Shown: piece after piece, positions 1-8,488 of the stretch
Layout: each line of letters starts with the position of its first letter
Numbering within the stretch: position 1 is the stretch's first letter
Source: UBA6627 sp965248675
Lineage (GTDB): Bacteria > Chloroflexota > Dehalococcoidia > UBA2979
Reading direction: 5' to 3'
NCBI GenBank assembly: GCA_965248675.1
Contig: CBDFJZ010000005.1
Coordinates: forward strand, 423,735-487,734
DNA: 64,000 bases
Position numbers and translations under genes: made by a program
The notes under the pieces: generated by a model
The model's database searches: none
The model's input: only the letters and a program-made list of their open reading frames with translations
What the model was told of the DNA's origin: nothing

Positions 1-1119
1 CAGGAACAGCGCGATCGACGTGAACGCCACGATCACCGCGACGATCACGACGAGCGCCAGCAGAATCCGCTGGAAGTTCAGCTCGGTCGAGGCCTGACCG
101 ATCGCGATCGCCTGCCCTAACACGAGCGCGACCACGCCACCGGTCGCGAACACCCCACCGCCGCCGACGGTGAACTCGAGGATCAGCAAGATGATCCCGA
201 TGACGATGAAGGCAATCGCCGCTTCGCCCGGCAGTAACGTGCCCACACCCAGGAACGAGGCGATCAGCGCGATCACGCCGGCGACGCCCGGAAGCACGTT
301 CCCGGGAGAGAAGAACTCGATCGCGATCCCCGCCAGCCCGGCGAGGAAGAGCAGCGAGAAGACAGTTGGGCTGCTCACGATGTTGAGCACTCGCTCGTAG
401 ACGTTCATGTCGTTCTGCACCTGGAACGCGCCGAACACGCCGTCGAGCGCCACCTCGGTGCCGTCGAGCAGGGTGACGGTCTGCCCATCGACCGCTTCCA
501 GCAGCCGGTTGATGTCGACCGCTTCGAGGTCCACGACGTTCTGTTCCAGGGCGTCCGAGGTGCTCGCCGACACCGCCTCGCGCACCGCGTCCTCGGCCCA
601 GTCCGCGTTGCGGCCTCGTAGCTCGGCGACCCCGCGCGCGAAGGCGACCGTATCGTTCTCGATCTTTTCACCGAGCGCGCCCGGGATGTCTTCGCCGGTG
701 GCCTGGATCGGCGTCGCGGCGCCGATCGTCGTGTTCGGCGCCATCGCCGCGATGTTGCCGGCCATCGTAATGAAAGTCCCCGCGGAGGCAGCCTGGGCGC
801 CGGCCGGGCCGACCCAGGTGATCACCGGAAGCTGCGCCGCCTCGATGTGACCGACGATCTTCTTCATCGAATCGATCGAGCCGCCCGGCGTGTCAATCCG
901 GATCACCACCGCGAGGCCCTGGTTCTCCTCGGCATGTTCGATCCCGCGCTCGATGTAGCGCTCGAGGACGCCGTTCACGTTGCTGTCGGCGGTGAGCACG
1001 TGCACGGCGAGCGGCGTGTCGTCCGGAGCGCACGCGAGCGCCAGCACGCCGGCGACGATCGCCGCGAGCAAGAGGAGCCGTCTCGTGAGTACGCTGCCCG
1101 GCAGACTGTCCATCGCCAT
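1..1119 (-). CDS. NfeD-family membrane serine protease (ClpP-class), 3' end outside window
   Basis: The N-terminal part is a lipoprotein-like signal (hydrophobic run, then Cys about residue 30). It is followed by a ClpP/SppA-class protease domain. Motif RIDTPGGSID (74-83) precedes AASAGTF, whose Ser (about 112) matches the nucleophile of archaeal 1510-N proteases. The Lys in GEKIEND (about 152) lies 40 residues later, as expected for a Ser-Lys dyad. The C-terminal half is hydrophobic and rich in Gly, Ile and Leu, consistent with the NfeD multi-span membrane region. These proteins act at the membrane in quality control and usually pair with a stomatin-like protein, which would lie beyond the window. 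Start taken at the ATG at 1119; an in-frame ATG at 1113 is equally possible. The gene diverges from fhs. The C-terminal OB-fold is not visible because the sequence ends. Confidence 0.9.
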   Translation of the reverse strand, partial: MAMDSLPGSVLTRRLLLLAAIVAGVLALACAPDDTPLAVHVLTADSNVNGVLERYIERGIEHAEENQGLAVVIRIDTPGGSIDSMKKIVGHIEAAQLPVITWVGPAGAQAASAGTFITMAGNIAAMAPNTTIGAATPIQATGEDIPGALGEKIENDTVAFARGVAELRGRNADWAEDAVREAVSASTSDALEQNVVDLEAVDINRLLEAVDGQTVTLLDGTEVALDGVFGAFQVQNDMNVYERVLNIVSSPTVFSLLFLAGLAGIAIEFFSPGNVLPGVAGVIALIASFLGVGTLLPGEAAIAFIVIGIILLILEFTVGGGGVFATGGVVALVLGQAIAIGQASTELNFQRILLALVVIVAVIVAFTSIALFL

Positions 1120-1256
1120 CGAGGATAGCCTTTCGCGCGAGATATACTGCGCCGCAATCGTGCCCCGCCTCGCTGACGGCGCTGGCTCAGTCAGAGCCGC
1201 CGCCAGGCACGGCCTCCCTCACGGAGCCGGCGGCACGAGCAGCGTGAGGAGCAGCC

Positions 1257-2888
1257 GTGCGCGCGATCCCCGAAGTAGCCGCCGAACTGGGACTGAACTG
1301 GGACGACCTCGAGCCGTACGGCCGCGACCGCGCCAAAGTGCCGCTGGCCGCCTTCCCCGGCACTAGCCCCGGCAAGCTGATCGTCGTCACCGCCATCACC
1401 CCGACTCCGGCCGGCGAGGGCAAGACCACCACCTCGATCGGCCTCACCGACGGCCTCCGGATCATCGGGAAGAGCGCCGTCCTCGTGATCCGTCAGCCGT
1501 CGCTCGGTCCGCTCTTCGGCCGCAAGGGCGGCGGCACCGGCGGCGGCAAGGCCACGGTTCAGCCCGCCGACGACATCAACCTCCACTTCACTGGCGACTT
1601 CCACGCCATCGAATCCGCGCACAACTTCCTCGCCGCGATGGCCGACAACGCCGCACACAACGGCGACGTCGATGGCTTCGACCCGCTCCAGATCAGCTGG
1701 CGTCGCGTCACGGACGCCGAGGACCGCGCGCTCCGCCGCGTCATCACTGGCGTCGGCGGCCGCGCCGACGGCCCGCTCCGCGAGACCGGCTTCGACATCT
1801 CCGCCGCCTCAGAGATCATGGCGATCATGGCGCTCGCCGATGACTACGACGACCTCCGCTCGCGCCTCAGCGACATCGTCGTCGGTTGGACCGACGACCG
1901 GCGGCCGGTCACCGCGAAGGAGGTCGGCGCCGTCGGCTCGATGATGGTGCTGCTCAAGGACGCCCTGAAGCCGAACCTCGTCCAGACCGTCGAGGGCAAC
2001 CCGGCGATCGTCCACACCGGCCCCTTCGGCAACATCGCCCACGGCTGCAGCTCGATCGTCTCCGACCGTCTCGCCCTCTCCGTCGGTGACTACGTCGTCA
2101 CGGAGGCCGGCTTCGGCGCCGACCTCGGCTTCGAGAAGTTCATGGACATCAAGGTCCGCCAGGGCGGCGCCGAGCCCGCCGCGGCCGTCGTCGTCGCCAC
2201 CGTCCGAGGCCTCAAGTGGCACGGCGGCGTCAAGCCGGACGACCTCACCACCCCCAACGTCGAGGCCGTCCACGCCGGCAGCGCCAACCTCCGCCACGCG
2301 GTTCACATCGTGAACCGCTACGGCCTCCCCGCCGTGGTTGCGATCAACCGCTTTCCCGACGACACGCTCGAGGAGGTCGCCGAGGTCCGCCGCGCCGCCC
2401 TCGAAGCCGGCGCCCTCGCCGCCGTCGAGGCCAAAGGCTTCACCGAGGGCGGCGCCGGCATGACCGATCTCGCTGAAGCCGTCGTCGACGCCGTCGACCA
2501 CCACCCGGCCGACGTGCACCTCATCTACGAGGACGACGACCGCATCATCGACAAGGTCGAAACGCTCGCCTCGAACCTCTTCATGGCCGGTGACACCACC
2601 TGGGGCCCGCTGACCCGCACCACCTCGCGCCGCTTCGAGGACAACGGTTGGAACTTCCCGATCTGCATCGCGAAGACCCACCTCTCGATCTCGGCGGACT
2701 CCCGGCTCCGCGGCGCCCCCGAAGGCCACACCTTCCCGGTCACGGAGCTGCGCATCGCCGCCGGTGCGAAGCAGGTGATCGTCCTCGCGGGCAACATCAT
2801 GACGCTGCCCGGCCTGCCGAAGCGCCCAAACGCCTTCGACATCGATCTGACTGCTGACGGTGAGGTCGAGGGTCTGCTCGGGACCTAG
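1257..2888 (+). CDS. fhs: Formate--tetrahydrofolate ligase
   Basis: This 543-residue protein has the usual length for the family and catalyses ATP-dependent formation of 10-formyl-THF from formate and THF, feeding one-carbon metabolism. The ATP-binding segment TPTPAGEGKTTTS is at about residues 49-60. It is followed by the conserved block RQPSLGPLFGRKGGGTGGG and then DDINLHFTGDFHAIE. The C-terminus carries the hallmark LAGNIMTLPGLPKRPNA. The GTG start is preceded by GAGGAG at a normal distance. The gene diverges from the NfeD gene, and its TAG stop overlaps the stop of a small convergent reading frame. No fused cyclohydrolase domain and no folD or glyA neighbour is present in the window. Confidence 0.97.
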   Translation: MRAIPEVAAELGLNWDDLEPYGRDRAKVPLAAFPGTSPGKLIVVTAITPTPAGEGKTTTSIGLTDGLRIIGKSAVLVIRQPSLGPLFGRKGGGTGGGKATVQPADDINLHFTGDFHAIESAHNFLAAMADNAAHNGDVDGFDPLQISWRRVTDAEDRALRRVITGVGGRADGPLRETGFDISAASEIMAIMALADDYDDLRSRLSDIVVGWTDDRRPVTAKEVGAVGSMMVLLKDALKPNLVQTVEGNPAIVHTGPFGNIAHGCSSIVSDRLALSVGDYVVTEAGFGADLGFEKFMDIKVRQGGAEPAAAVVVATVRGLKWHGGVKPDDLTTPNVEAVHAGSANLRHAVHIVNRYGLPAVVAINRFPDDTLEEVAEVRRAALEAGALAAVEAKGFTEGGAGMTDLAEAVVDAVDHHPADVHLIYEDDDRIIDKVETLASNLFMAGDTTWGPLTRTTSRRFEDNGWNFPICIAKTHLSISADSRLRGAPEGHTFPVTELRIAAGAKQVIVLAGNIMTLPGLPKRPNAFDIDLTADGEVEGLLGT

Positions 2889-3013
2889 CGGTCGCGCTCG
2901 GTGCCGACGAGGGAGAGCAGGCCGTCGGCGAACGTCTTGTGCCAGCAGGCCCAGGCGCCGCTGCGGTCGATCTCGTCGGTCGATATAGCCCCATGATAGG
3001 ATGCGCCAGCCAT
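2885..3013 (-). CDS. Possible 42-residue ORF, remnant of an unknown gene
   Basis: A short frame opens with ATG (MAGASYHGAISTDEIDR...) and ends in a TAG that overlaps the fhs stop, the arrangement expected for a convergent gene end. The composition is protein-like, with three Trp/Cys/His-rich residues in WACWHKTF and then FADGLLSLVG. An in-frame TAG lies two codons upstream of the ATG, so it cannot extend further. It may be a real small protein or the surviving C-terminus of a larger gene. No family was recognised. Confidence 0.3.
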   Translation of the reverse strand: MAGASYHGAISTDEIDRSGAWACWHKTFADGLLSLVGTERDR

Positions 3014-3080
3014 CACCTACGTGACGCTCGCCCCGCTGGTGGGGTGCCCCGACGGTCTCAATCAGCGATTGGAGAGCGGC

Positions 3081-3410
3081 ATGCCGCAGTATCTGATCCG
3101 CGGGTCGTACACGGCTGAATCATGGGCGGCGATGATCAAGGAGCCCCGGAATCGCCTCGATCAGGTTGCCCCCGTGGTCGAGGGAGTGGGCGGCACGATC
3201 AAAGCCGCGTACCTGGCCTTTGGCGAGGACGACATCGTGCTAATCGTTGAGATGCCCGACAACGTCTCGGCGGCAGCGCTGTCCATCGCCGCGAGCGCGG
3301 GCGGCGGAGTCACTCACCTGACGACCACGCCGCTGTTTACGTTCGAGGAAGGCATGGACGCGGCCCAACGGGCAGGCGGCAGCGGGTATAGGCCGCCGCA
3401 AGCCTCTTGA
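3081..3410 (+). CDS. GYD domain-containing protein
   Basis: The 109-residue protein matches the small GYD family: it opens MPQYLIRGSYT, followed by a helix with LDQVAPVVEGVGG and then a central strand region TIKAAYLAFGEDDIVLIVEMPD. A second half (AAALSIAASAGGGVTHLTT) resembles the ferredoxin-like alpha/beta fold of this family. The biochemical role of GYD proteins is not established. The ATG is chosen because the conserved fold begins right there and GGAGAG lies a few bases upstream. It stands alone between the fhs end and a convergent DinB-like gene. Confidence 0.85.
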   Translation: MPQYLIRGSYTAESWAAMIKEPRNRLDQVAPVVEGVGGTIKAAYLAFGEDDIVLIVEMPDNVSAAALSIAASAGGGVTHLTTTPLFTFEEGMDAAQRAGGSGYRPPQAS

Positions 3411-3478
3411 TGTGGCGCCTTCGGATGTGGCAGCGGCGGGCGAGGTGATGGGGCTCGTCGGGACGTAGCGGGGTCCGG

Positions 3479-3955
3479 CTACGCCTCGCGCGAAGCGCGC
3501 CATTCGAGGATCGGCAGCAAGTGGTGCGTGCGGTGTGTCGCGCTGTGTATCGCGCGCCCTCGGAGCGACAAGCCGCGCTCCCAGAACCGCTCCTCCGGAA
3601 TCGTCCGCAGCCCCTCGATCGCCCCTCCGAGGCGCGCGCGTGACTTCGAGGCGTACGCGATCACTCCGTCCCAGTCCTTCTCGAAGTGCTCATCAATCAG
3701 CTCCGCGTTGAGCGCGTCCGTCTCGTCCGGCCCGGACCAGCGGCGGACCGGGTCGACGTCGCCGGCAGCGATCGCCTCGAGGTATTGCGCGTCCATCTCG
3801 TCCCAGGTGGCGAGGTGCAGCGCGAGCTCGCGGATCGACCAGTCGCCGTACCAGCGCTCGGCGCGAAGCGACTCCGGCGTGTCGAGGATCGCCCGTTCGA
3901 AGTCCGCCTCGATCTTCGCGTTGAGACAAAGGAACTCGTCGACGAGGTCGGCCAC
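3479..3955 (-). CDS. DinB/ClbS-like four-helix-bundle protein
   Basis: About 158 residues with the pattern of DinB-like metalloenzymes: helix one contains LVDEFLCLNAKIEADF, then WSIRELALHLATWDE supplies the first His (about 47), and a C-terminal HSATHRTHHLLPILEW supplies the others. The family includes bacillithiol/mycothiol S-transferases and ClbS-type resistance proteins; the substrate here cannot be told. A GTG at 3955 is the most plausible start, because homology begins with VADLVDEF. The next gene upstream on the same strand, a CaiB transferase, ends 16 bases earlier, so the two probably share a transcript. Confidence 0.7.
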   Translation of the reverse strand: MADLVDEFLCLNAKIEADFERAILDTPESLRAERWYGDWSIRELALHLATWDEMDAQYLEAIAAGDVDPVRRWSGPDETDALNAELIDEHFEKDWDGVIAYASKSRARLGGAIEGLRTIPEERFWERGLSLRGRAIHSATHRTHHLLPILEWRASREA

Positions 3956-3971
3956 GGACGGCGGGCGATCG

Positions 3972-5219
3972 CTAGTCGTCGCCGGCGGCGCTCGTCTCGG
4001 CGACCTTCGGTGCGAACGGCGAACCGATCGCCCCCACCTCGCGCAGCGCCTCGAGGCTGGCAGCGTCAACTCCGAGGTCACCGGCGAGCACCTCGTTCGT
4101 ATGCGCGTCGAGGAGCGGTGAGTGCTTCAGCGGCTCGGCGCCGCGCATCCGGATCGGGTTCCGCATCAGCTTCACCTCGCCGTTGATCGGGTGCTCGACG
4201 GTCTGGATGAAATCACGCTCGACCAGGTGCGGGTCGGTGAACAGGTCGAGTGAGCTGAAGACGTAGCTGACCGGCACGCCGGCTGGCCCGAGGATGCCCA
4301 TCACTTCGCGCTTCGTGCGCTCGCGCGTCCAGAGCGCGATTTCGTCGTAGAGCGCGTCCTTGTGCTCCACCCGCGCGATCGGAGTGTCGAAACGCTCGTC
4401 GATCGCCATCTCGGGTTTCCCGATCGCAGCGCAAAGCGAATCCCACATCTGGCTGGTGACGACCATGATGTAGACCCAATCGTTGGGGTCGGGCCCGTCG
4501 TCTTCCGGCTTGCACGGGTAGGTGGAGGTGGCGCCCCCGCCGTGGCGGAGGCCGGTGCGCGGCGCGGCTTTGACGCCCCAGTCCTGCAGCCCGAGCGTGC
4601 GCATGAACATCGTCGTGGCCTCCTGCATGGAGACCTCGATCTGCTGGCCCTTGCCGGTGCGCTGCTGCTCGACGTAGGCGGCGGTGATCCCGAGCGCCGT
4701 CTGGATGCCGGTGCCGGAGTCGGACATCGTCGGGCCGGGGTGGAGCGGCGGGCCGTCGGGCTCGCCAGTGACCGAGAAGGTGCGGGCCGCCGCCTGCGCG
4801 ACCCAGTCGTAGCAGTTGAACTCCGAGTACGGGCCGCTCAGCCCGAACCCCTTGATCCGCGCGTGGATGATCCGCGGGTTCACGTCGGAGAGCACGTCGT
4901 ACCCGATGTCGAGCTTCTCGAGCACGCCGGGGCCGTAGTTCTCCACGAACACGTCATAGTGCGGCGCCATGTCGAGCAGCACCTGGCGGCCTTGCTCGGA
5001 TTTGAGGTTGATCACGACCGAGCGCTTGTTGGCGTTGTAGTTCATGAAGTACTGGTTCTCGTGGTCGGTCTCGACGCGACCGACGCCGCGCCCCGGATCG
5101 CCCGTCGGCGGTTCCACCTTGACGACATCCGCGCCCAGCCAGGCGAGCACCTGCGTGCACGACGTGCCTGCCTCGTACTGCGTCATGTCGAGGACGCGCA
5201 TGCCTTGGAGAGCACCCAT
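3972..5219 (-). CDS. CaiB/BaiF family CoA-transferase
   Basis: A 415-residue class III CoA-transferase of normal length. The N-terminus MRVLDMTQYEAGTSCTQVLAWLGADVVKVE is the family nucleotide-CoA binding start, NANKRSVVINLKS follows, and the catalytic Asp is seen in GPTMSDSGTG (about residue 167, matching Asp169 of formyl-CoA transferase). The C-terminal helical domain includes GPAGVPVSYVFS and DPHLVERDF. It moves CoA between carboxylic acids; the acid pair is unknown. The ATG is preceded by GGAGGTAG. It heads a two-gene unit with the DinB-like protein. Confidence 0.93.
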   Translation of the reverse strand: MGALQGMRVLDMTQYEAGTSCTQVLAWLGADVVKVEPPTGDPGRGVGRVETDHENQYFMNYNANKRSVVINLKSEQGRQVLLDMAPHYDVFVENYGPGVLEKLDIGYDVLSDVNPRIIHARIKGFGLSGPYSEFNCYDWVAQAAARTFSVTGEPDGPPLHPGPTMSDSGTGIQTALGITAAYVEQQRTGKGQQIEVSMQEATTMFMRTLGLQDWGVKAAPRTGLRHGGGATSTYPCKPEDDGPDPNDWVYIMVVTSQMWDSLCAAIGKPEMAIDERFDTPIARVEHKDALYDEIALWTRERTKREVMGILGPAGVPVSYVFSSLDLFTDPHLVERDFIQTVEHPINGEVKLMRNPIRMRGAEPLKHSPLLDAHTNEVLAGDLGVDAASLEALREVGAIGSPFAPKVAETSAAGDD

Positions 5220-5324
5220 TGATCTACCTCCATGCCCCCGTGAGAAGTCTGATCGTACTCACAACAATCGTCGCACGCCGAAGGCCGGAGTGGCGACGCC
5301 CGCGGCTGCACCGCGTCCGACCCC

Positions 5325-5486
5325 CATCACCGCCAACGTGCGCCTGGCGGTACGGGAAGCTAGTCGTTCAAGACGCCCCACTCAGGCTCCACGTCAGCGC
5401 GCGCGCCGTCCCCTCGATGCCATCACCATCAGTGTTCGCCTAGCGGTACCGGAAGCTAGTCATTCAAGACGCCCCAGTCAGCCTCG
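5325..5486. repeat. Two imperfect 66-bp direct repeats, 96-bp period
   Basis: Copy A spans 5325-5390 and copy B 5421-5486, both beginning CATCAC and sharing GGAAGCTAGTC and TTCAAGACGCCCCA. By hand count about 55 of 66 positions agree. Copy B also contains the palindrome CGGTACCG flanked by CTAG on both sides. The 96-bp period is divisible by three, so a decayed coding repeat is possible, but no family is recognisable. Confidence 0.7.
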
Positions 5487-5571
5487 AGGCTGTCCGAGAC
5501 GGCCTACCCTCGCTCTGCCGCGATCGAGCTTGTGCGACGGGCAAGCAGACCTCGGCTTTGGAGGGGGACCG

Positions 5572-5587
5572 GGGGACACCTGTCCCC
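5572..5587. repeat. GGGGACA-CC-TGTCCCC palindrome, REP-like
   Basis: Two perfect 7-base arms are separated by two bases. Short palindromes built on GGGGAC/GTCCCC are common as dispersed REP-type elements in bacterial intergenic DNA. One copy in one window cannot establish a family. There is no T-run, so an intrinsic terminator is less likely. Confidence 0.45.
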
Positions 5588-5762
5588 GACAAACGAGCGT
5601 CATCGAGCATCCGATCACGGAGCGCTGCTAGCCGCCCAGACCGCAATGCCGCAACCTCGATTCGAACTGCTTCTCTCGCTCCCAGCTCAGCCTCGCTAGA
5701 CTCCTTCGCCGAGCCCCCGGCCCGAAGCTACGTCCATCCCCACCTGAGCAACGCGCTGCGCG

Positions 5763-7058
5763 TTACCTCTGACCCGACCGCTGCTGCGAGCGAAAGACCG
5801 GCTCGTCCGCCAGATCGAAGCCCATCTCGCGCGCTGTCGATCGGTAGATGCCCACCGCCATCGTCGACCGCTCTTCCGAGGCCCGCTGCGCGTAGATCTC
5901 CCCCCGCGTCCGGCGCGCCTCCGCGTCATCGGGTGCGGCGTCGTGCGCCCAGTCGGCGACATGGCATGCCAGCCGCAGATCCCCCGCGTCCGCCAGCTCC
6001 GAGGCGCGGGCGGTCAGCGCCTCGACACCGCCGGCGAGGCGGGCGACCTCGGCCGCCTGTGCGGCCTCGGGCGCGGGCTTGAGGTGTGACGGCTGTCCGT
6101 CGTACCAGCCGCCGTAGAGCCGCCAGATGTTGCGCACGATGAACTCCGGATCGTCGTAAACCGGCTGCAGGTAGGGGCGGTCGAGCAGCTCGGGCGGCGG
6201 CGCCACCTCGTTGATGATGTGATCGAGCGGCGCGCCCTCATTCATCAGGGCGAGCGTCCCCCGCTCGAGCGCCTCGAGGTACGCGGCGGTCTCGCCGAGC
6301 GCCTGCTGCACGCGATCGGCGCCAGCGATCGGCGGGCCGTGGCCGGGGAGCAGCAGCTGCGGCTCGAGGCTGGCCATCGCGCGCAGCGCCTCGGCCCAAT
6401 CTCCGGCGTAACGCTGGACCTTCTGCGGGTTGCCGGCGTTGGGCACGGTCCAGACGAACAGGTCGCCCGTGCACAGCACGCGCCGATCGTGGTCGAAGAC
6501 CCAGGTCGCATCGTCGGTCTCGCCCCGCGCGTGGCGCAGCGCGAAGCGCTGACCGCCGACGGTAACGTCGAGGCGGTCGCGATAAGTCAGGTCGGGCGAC
6601 CAGAACTCGGTCGCCCAGGGAGTGATCGTGCCGCCGCCTCGGAACTGACGGGAGTTGATCACGGCGTTGTAACCGCCGGTGCGGCGGTAGCGATCGAACC
6701 GCGCGGGCATGGCTTCGTGCGCGATCACCCGAGGCGGCGCCCAGCCGCGCCCCCGCGCCTCCTCGGCGTAGTGGTCGACGCCGAAGACGTGATCGACGTG
6801 CCCGTGTGTGTAGATCGCCGTGTGCAGCGGCGCGTTCAGCTCGGCCCGAACTGCCTCGAACCGCAGTTCCGAGCGGTTCCGGATCCCCGGATCGACCATC
6901 ACGAGGCCATCGTCGGTTTCGAAGACCACCGTGTTCGAGAACGAGTGGAAGAACCAGACGCCCTCTGCCATCTGCTCCAACGCGTTCGGCCCCTGCCACG
7001 GATGCTCCTCGAGCGCCCCGCCCCAGGCTTGCTCAGCACGTTCGGCGATCGTCGGCAT
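5763..7058 (-). CDS. Alkylsulfatase-like metallo-beta-lactamase-fold hydrolase
   Basis: This is a 431-residue two-domain protein. The N-terminal MBL fold carries THGHVDH (His85, His87, Asp89, His90), then HARGETDD (His and Asp ligands) and PGHGPPI. The second half (VAPPPELLDRPYLQPVYDDPEF..., WRLYGGWYDGQPSHLKP) resembles the helical dimerisation domain of SdsA1/BDS1-type alkylsulfatases. A C-terminal sterol-carrier domain is absent, so it is shorter than full SdsA1 (about 650 residues). It probably hydrolyses sulfate or other esters; the substrate is not established. It lies 30 bases downstream of the amidase on the same strand and may be cotranscribed with it. Confidence 0.85.
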   Translation of the reverse strand: MPTIAERAEQAWGGALEEHPWQGPNALEQMAEGVWFFHSFSNTVVFETDDGLVMVDPGIRNRSELRFEAVRAELNAPLHTAIYTHGHVDHVFGVDHYAEEARGRGWAPPRVIAHEAMPARFDRYRRTGGYNAVINSRQFRGGGTITPWATEFWSPDLTYRDRLDVTVGGQRFALRHARGETDDATWVFDHDRRVLCTGDLFVWTVPNAGNPQKVQRYAGDWAEALRAMASLEPQLLLPGHGPPIAGADRVQQALGETAAYLEALERGTLALMNEGAPLDHIINEVAPPPELLDRPYLQPVYDDPEFIVRNIWRLYGGWYDGQPSHLKPAPEAAQAAEVARLAGGVEALTARASELADAGDLRLACHVADWAHDAAPDDAEARRTRGEIYAQRASEERSTMAVGIYRSTAREMGFDLADEPVFRSQQRSGQR

Positions 7059-7088
7059 GATGCTTACTCCCTGGTCTGAGGCGTGCGC

Positions 7089-8414
7089 TCATTCGCCGGC
7101 GACGGTGGCTTCGAGGCGTTCCGCCCAACCGAGGAGCGCCTCGTCACCGCCGAACGGCGCCGCGAGCTGCACACCGAGCGGCAGCCCGTTTTCCGCCAGC
7201 GCGGCGGGCAGCGTCACCACCGGCAGCCCGCTGTGCGTCCACGGCAGGTTCATCGAGGCGTCGCCGGTCCACGCGAGGCCGACCGGCGCGGTCCCCGTCG
7301 CCGGCACGCTGGCGAGCAGATCGAGCTGATGCTCCGCGAACAACGCATCGAGGCGCGCGCGCAGCTCGAAGCGGCTTTCGCGCCCCGACGCGACGTCCGA
7401 GGCTGGCACGGCCCGCCCCTCCTCGACATGGCGAGCGCTGAACGGCCGGTAGAGCTGCCCCCACGCCTCGAAACGGTCGTGGTGCGCCTCGGCGAACTCG
7501 GCGGCGACGAGCGCCTCGTGTCGCGCGTTGATCTCCTTGATGTCGTCCAGCACCTCGAGCCGAACGATCCGCGCGCCTGCCGCCTCGAGGCGCTCGAGCG
7601 CAGATTCGAGGGCGGCCCGAGCATCGTCGTCTGCCTGGTCGAGGTAGGGCCCGTCGGTCACCCCGATCACAGCCATCGCTGCGTCCTCGATCGCGGCGTC
7701 CACGCTCCAGTCGGAGCAGGCCACGGCCGCAGCGAGCCGCATCCCGGCGGCGTCGGCGGTGAATAGCCCGACGTGATCGACCGAGTCGGAGTAGGTGAGC
7801 ACCCCGTCTCGAGGAATCCGCTCGTGACTCGGCTTGAACCCGACCACGCCGCAGAACGCCGCCGGCCGGATCACCGACCCCACCGTCTGGCTCCCAAACG
7901 ACACGTGGAACAACCCGGCGGCGACTCCCGCGGCCGAGCCGCTGCTCGATCCGCCCGGCGTGTGTGCCCGGTTGTGTGGGTTCGTCGTCGCCCCCGCTTC
8001 GCGCGCCGCGAACTCCGTGGTCACGGTCTTCCCGAGGACCAACGCCCCCGCCTCGCGCATTCGCGTGACCGCTGTCGCCTCGGGCATCGCCAGCGCCTCG
8101 GGCGGAAGCGCCGATCCGCCTCGCGTCGGGAACCCGTCGGCGGCGATGATGTCCTTCACGCCGAGCAGGGCGCCGTAGAGCGGTGGGCGCGAGTCGGGAT
8201 CTGGGTACCGCCCTTCGAGGCTGGCGGCCTCACCCAGCAGGCGCCCGCGACGCCCCGGCTCCGGCACGACCGCGCGCACGAGCAGGTCGACGGCGTCGAT
8301 CCGATCGCACGCCTCGGTGATCACGTCCGCGAGCCCCGTGGCGCCGCTACGCGTCGCCTCGACATGCGTCGCCAGCGGCACGGGAGCGACGAGCGGCGGT
8401 TCGAGGTCGGGCAT
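7089..8414 (-). CDS. Amidase signature family hydrolase
   Basis: A 441-residue amidase with the complete Ser-cisSer-Lys triad visible. GVKDIIA gives Lys87, TPGGSSSGSAAGV (152-163) contains the cis-Ser, and GSQTVGSVIRPA gives the nucleophile Ser180. The family includes GatA, fatty-acid amide hydrolases and aryl-acylamidases. There is no GatB or GatC neighbour, so this is probably a catabolic amidase. The ATG at 8414 (MPDLEPP...) is preferred over longer frames because the upstream extension is basic and non-homologous and runs into the divergent MFS gene. Confidence 0.9.
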   Translation of the reverse strand: MPDLEPPLVAPVPLATHVEATRSGATGLADVITEACDRIDAVDLLVRAVVPEPGRRGRLLGEAASLEGRYPDPDSRPPLYGALLGVKDIIAADGFPTRGGSALPPEALAMPEATAVTRMREAGALVLGKTVTTEFAAREAGATTNPHNRAHTPGGSSSGSAAGVAAGLFHVSFGSQTVGSVIRPAAFCGVVGFKPSHERIPRDGVLTYSDSVDHVGLFTADAAGMRLAAAVACSDWSVDAAIEDAAMAVIGVTDGPYLDQADDDARAALESALERLEAAGARIVRLEVLDDIKEINARHEALVAAEFAEAHHDRFEAWGQLYRPFSARHVEEGRAVPASDVASGRESRFELRARLDALFAEHQLDLLASVPATGTAPVGLAWTGDASMNLPWTHSGLPVVTLPAALAENGLPLGVQLAAPFGGDEALLGWAERLEATVAGE

Positions 8415-8488
8415 CGCGAGCTCCTCGACCCCGGACGATAGCAGCGGTCCCGTCTGGCGCGGAACACGCCGCTCACTAGTATGACGCG

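Larger units (their letters stand above)
5220..5762. other. Intergenic region with repeats, no gene seen
   Basis: This 543-base stretch separates two minus-strand genes. No convincing coding region is visible. It contains a pair of about 66-bp imperfect direct repeats and one GGGGACA/TGTCCCC hairpin, listed separately. The frames across it give Arg/Pro/Ser-rich low-complexity peptides typical of non-coding GC-rich DNA. Confidence 0.6.

Noticed and set aside
1809..2729. Long minus-strand frame opposite fhs
   Set aside because: It is antisense to a clear fhs gene and has a Gly/Val/Asp-rich composition typical of GC-rich shadow frames.
5044..5631. Plus-strand frame across the repeat region
   Set aside because: It begins inside the antisense of a CaiB gene and its peptide is Arg/Pro/Ser low complexity.
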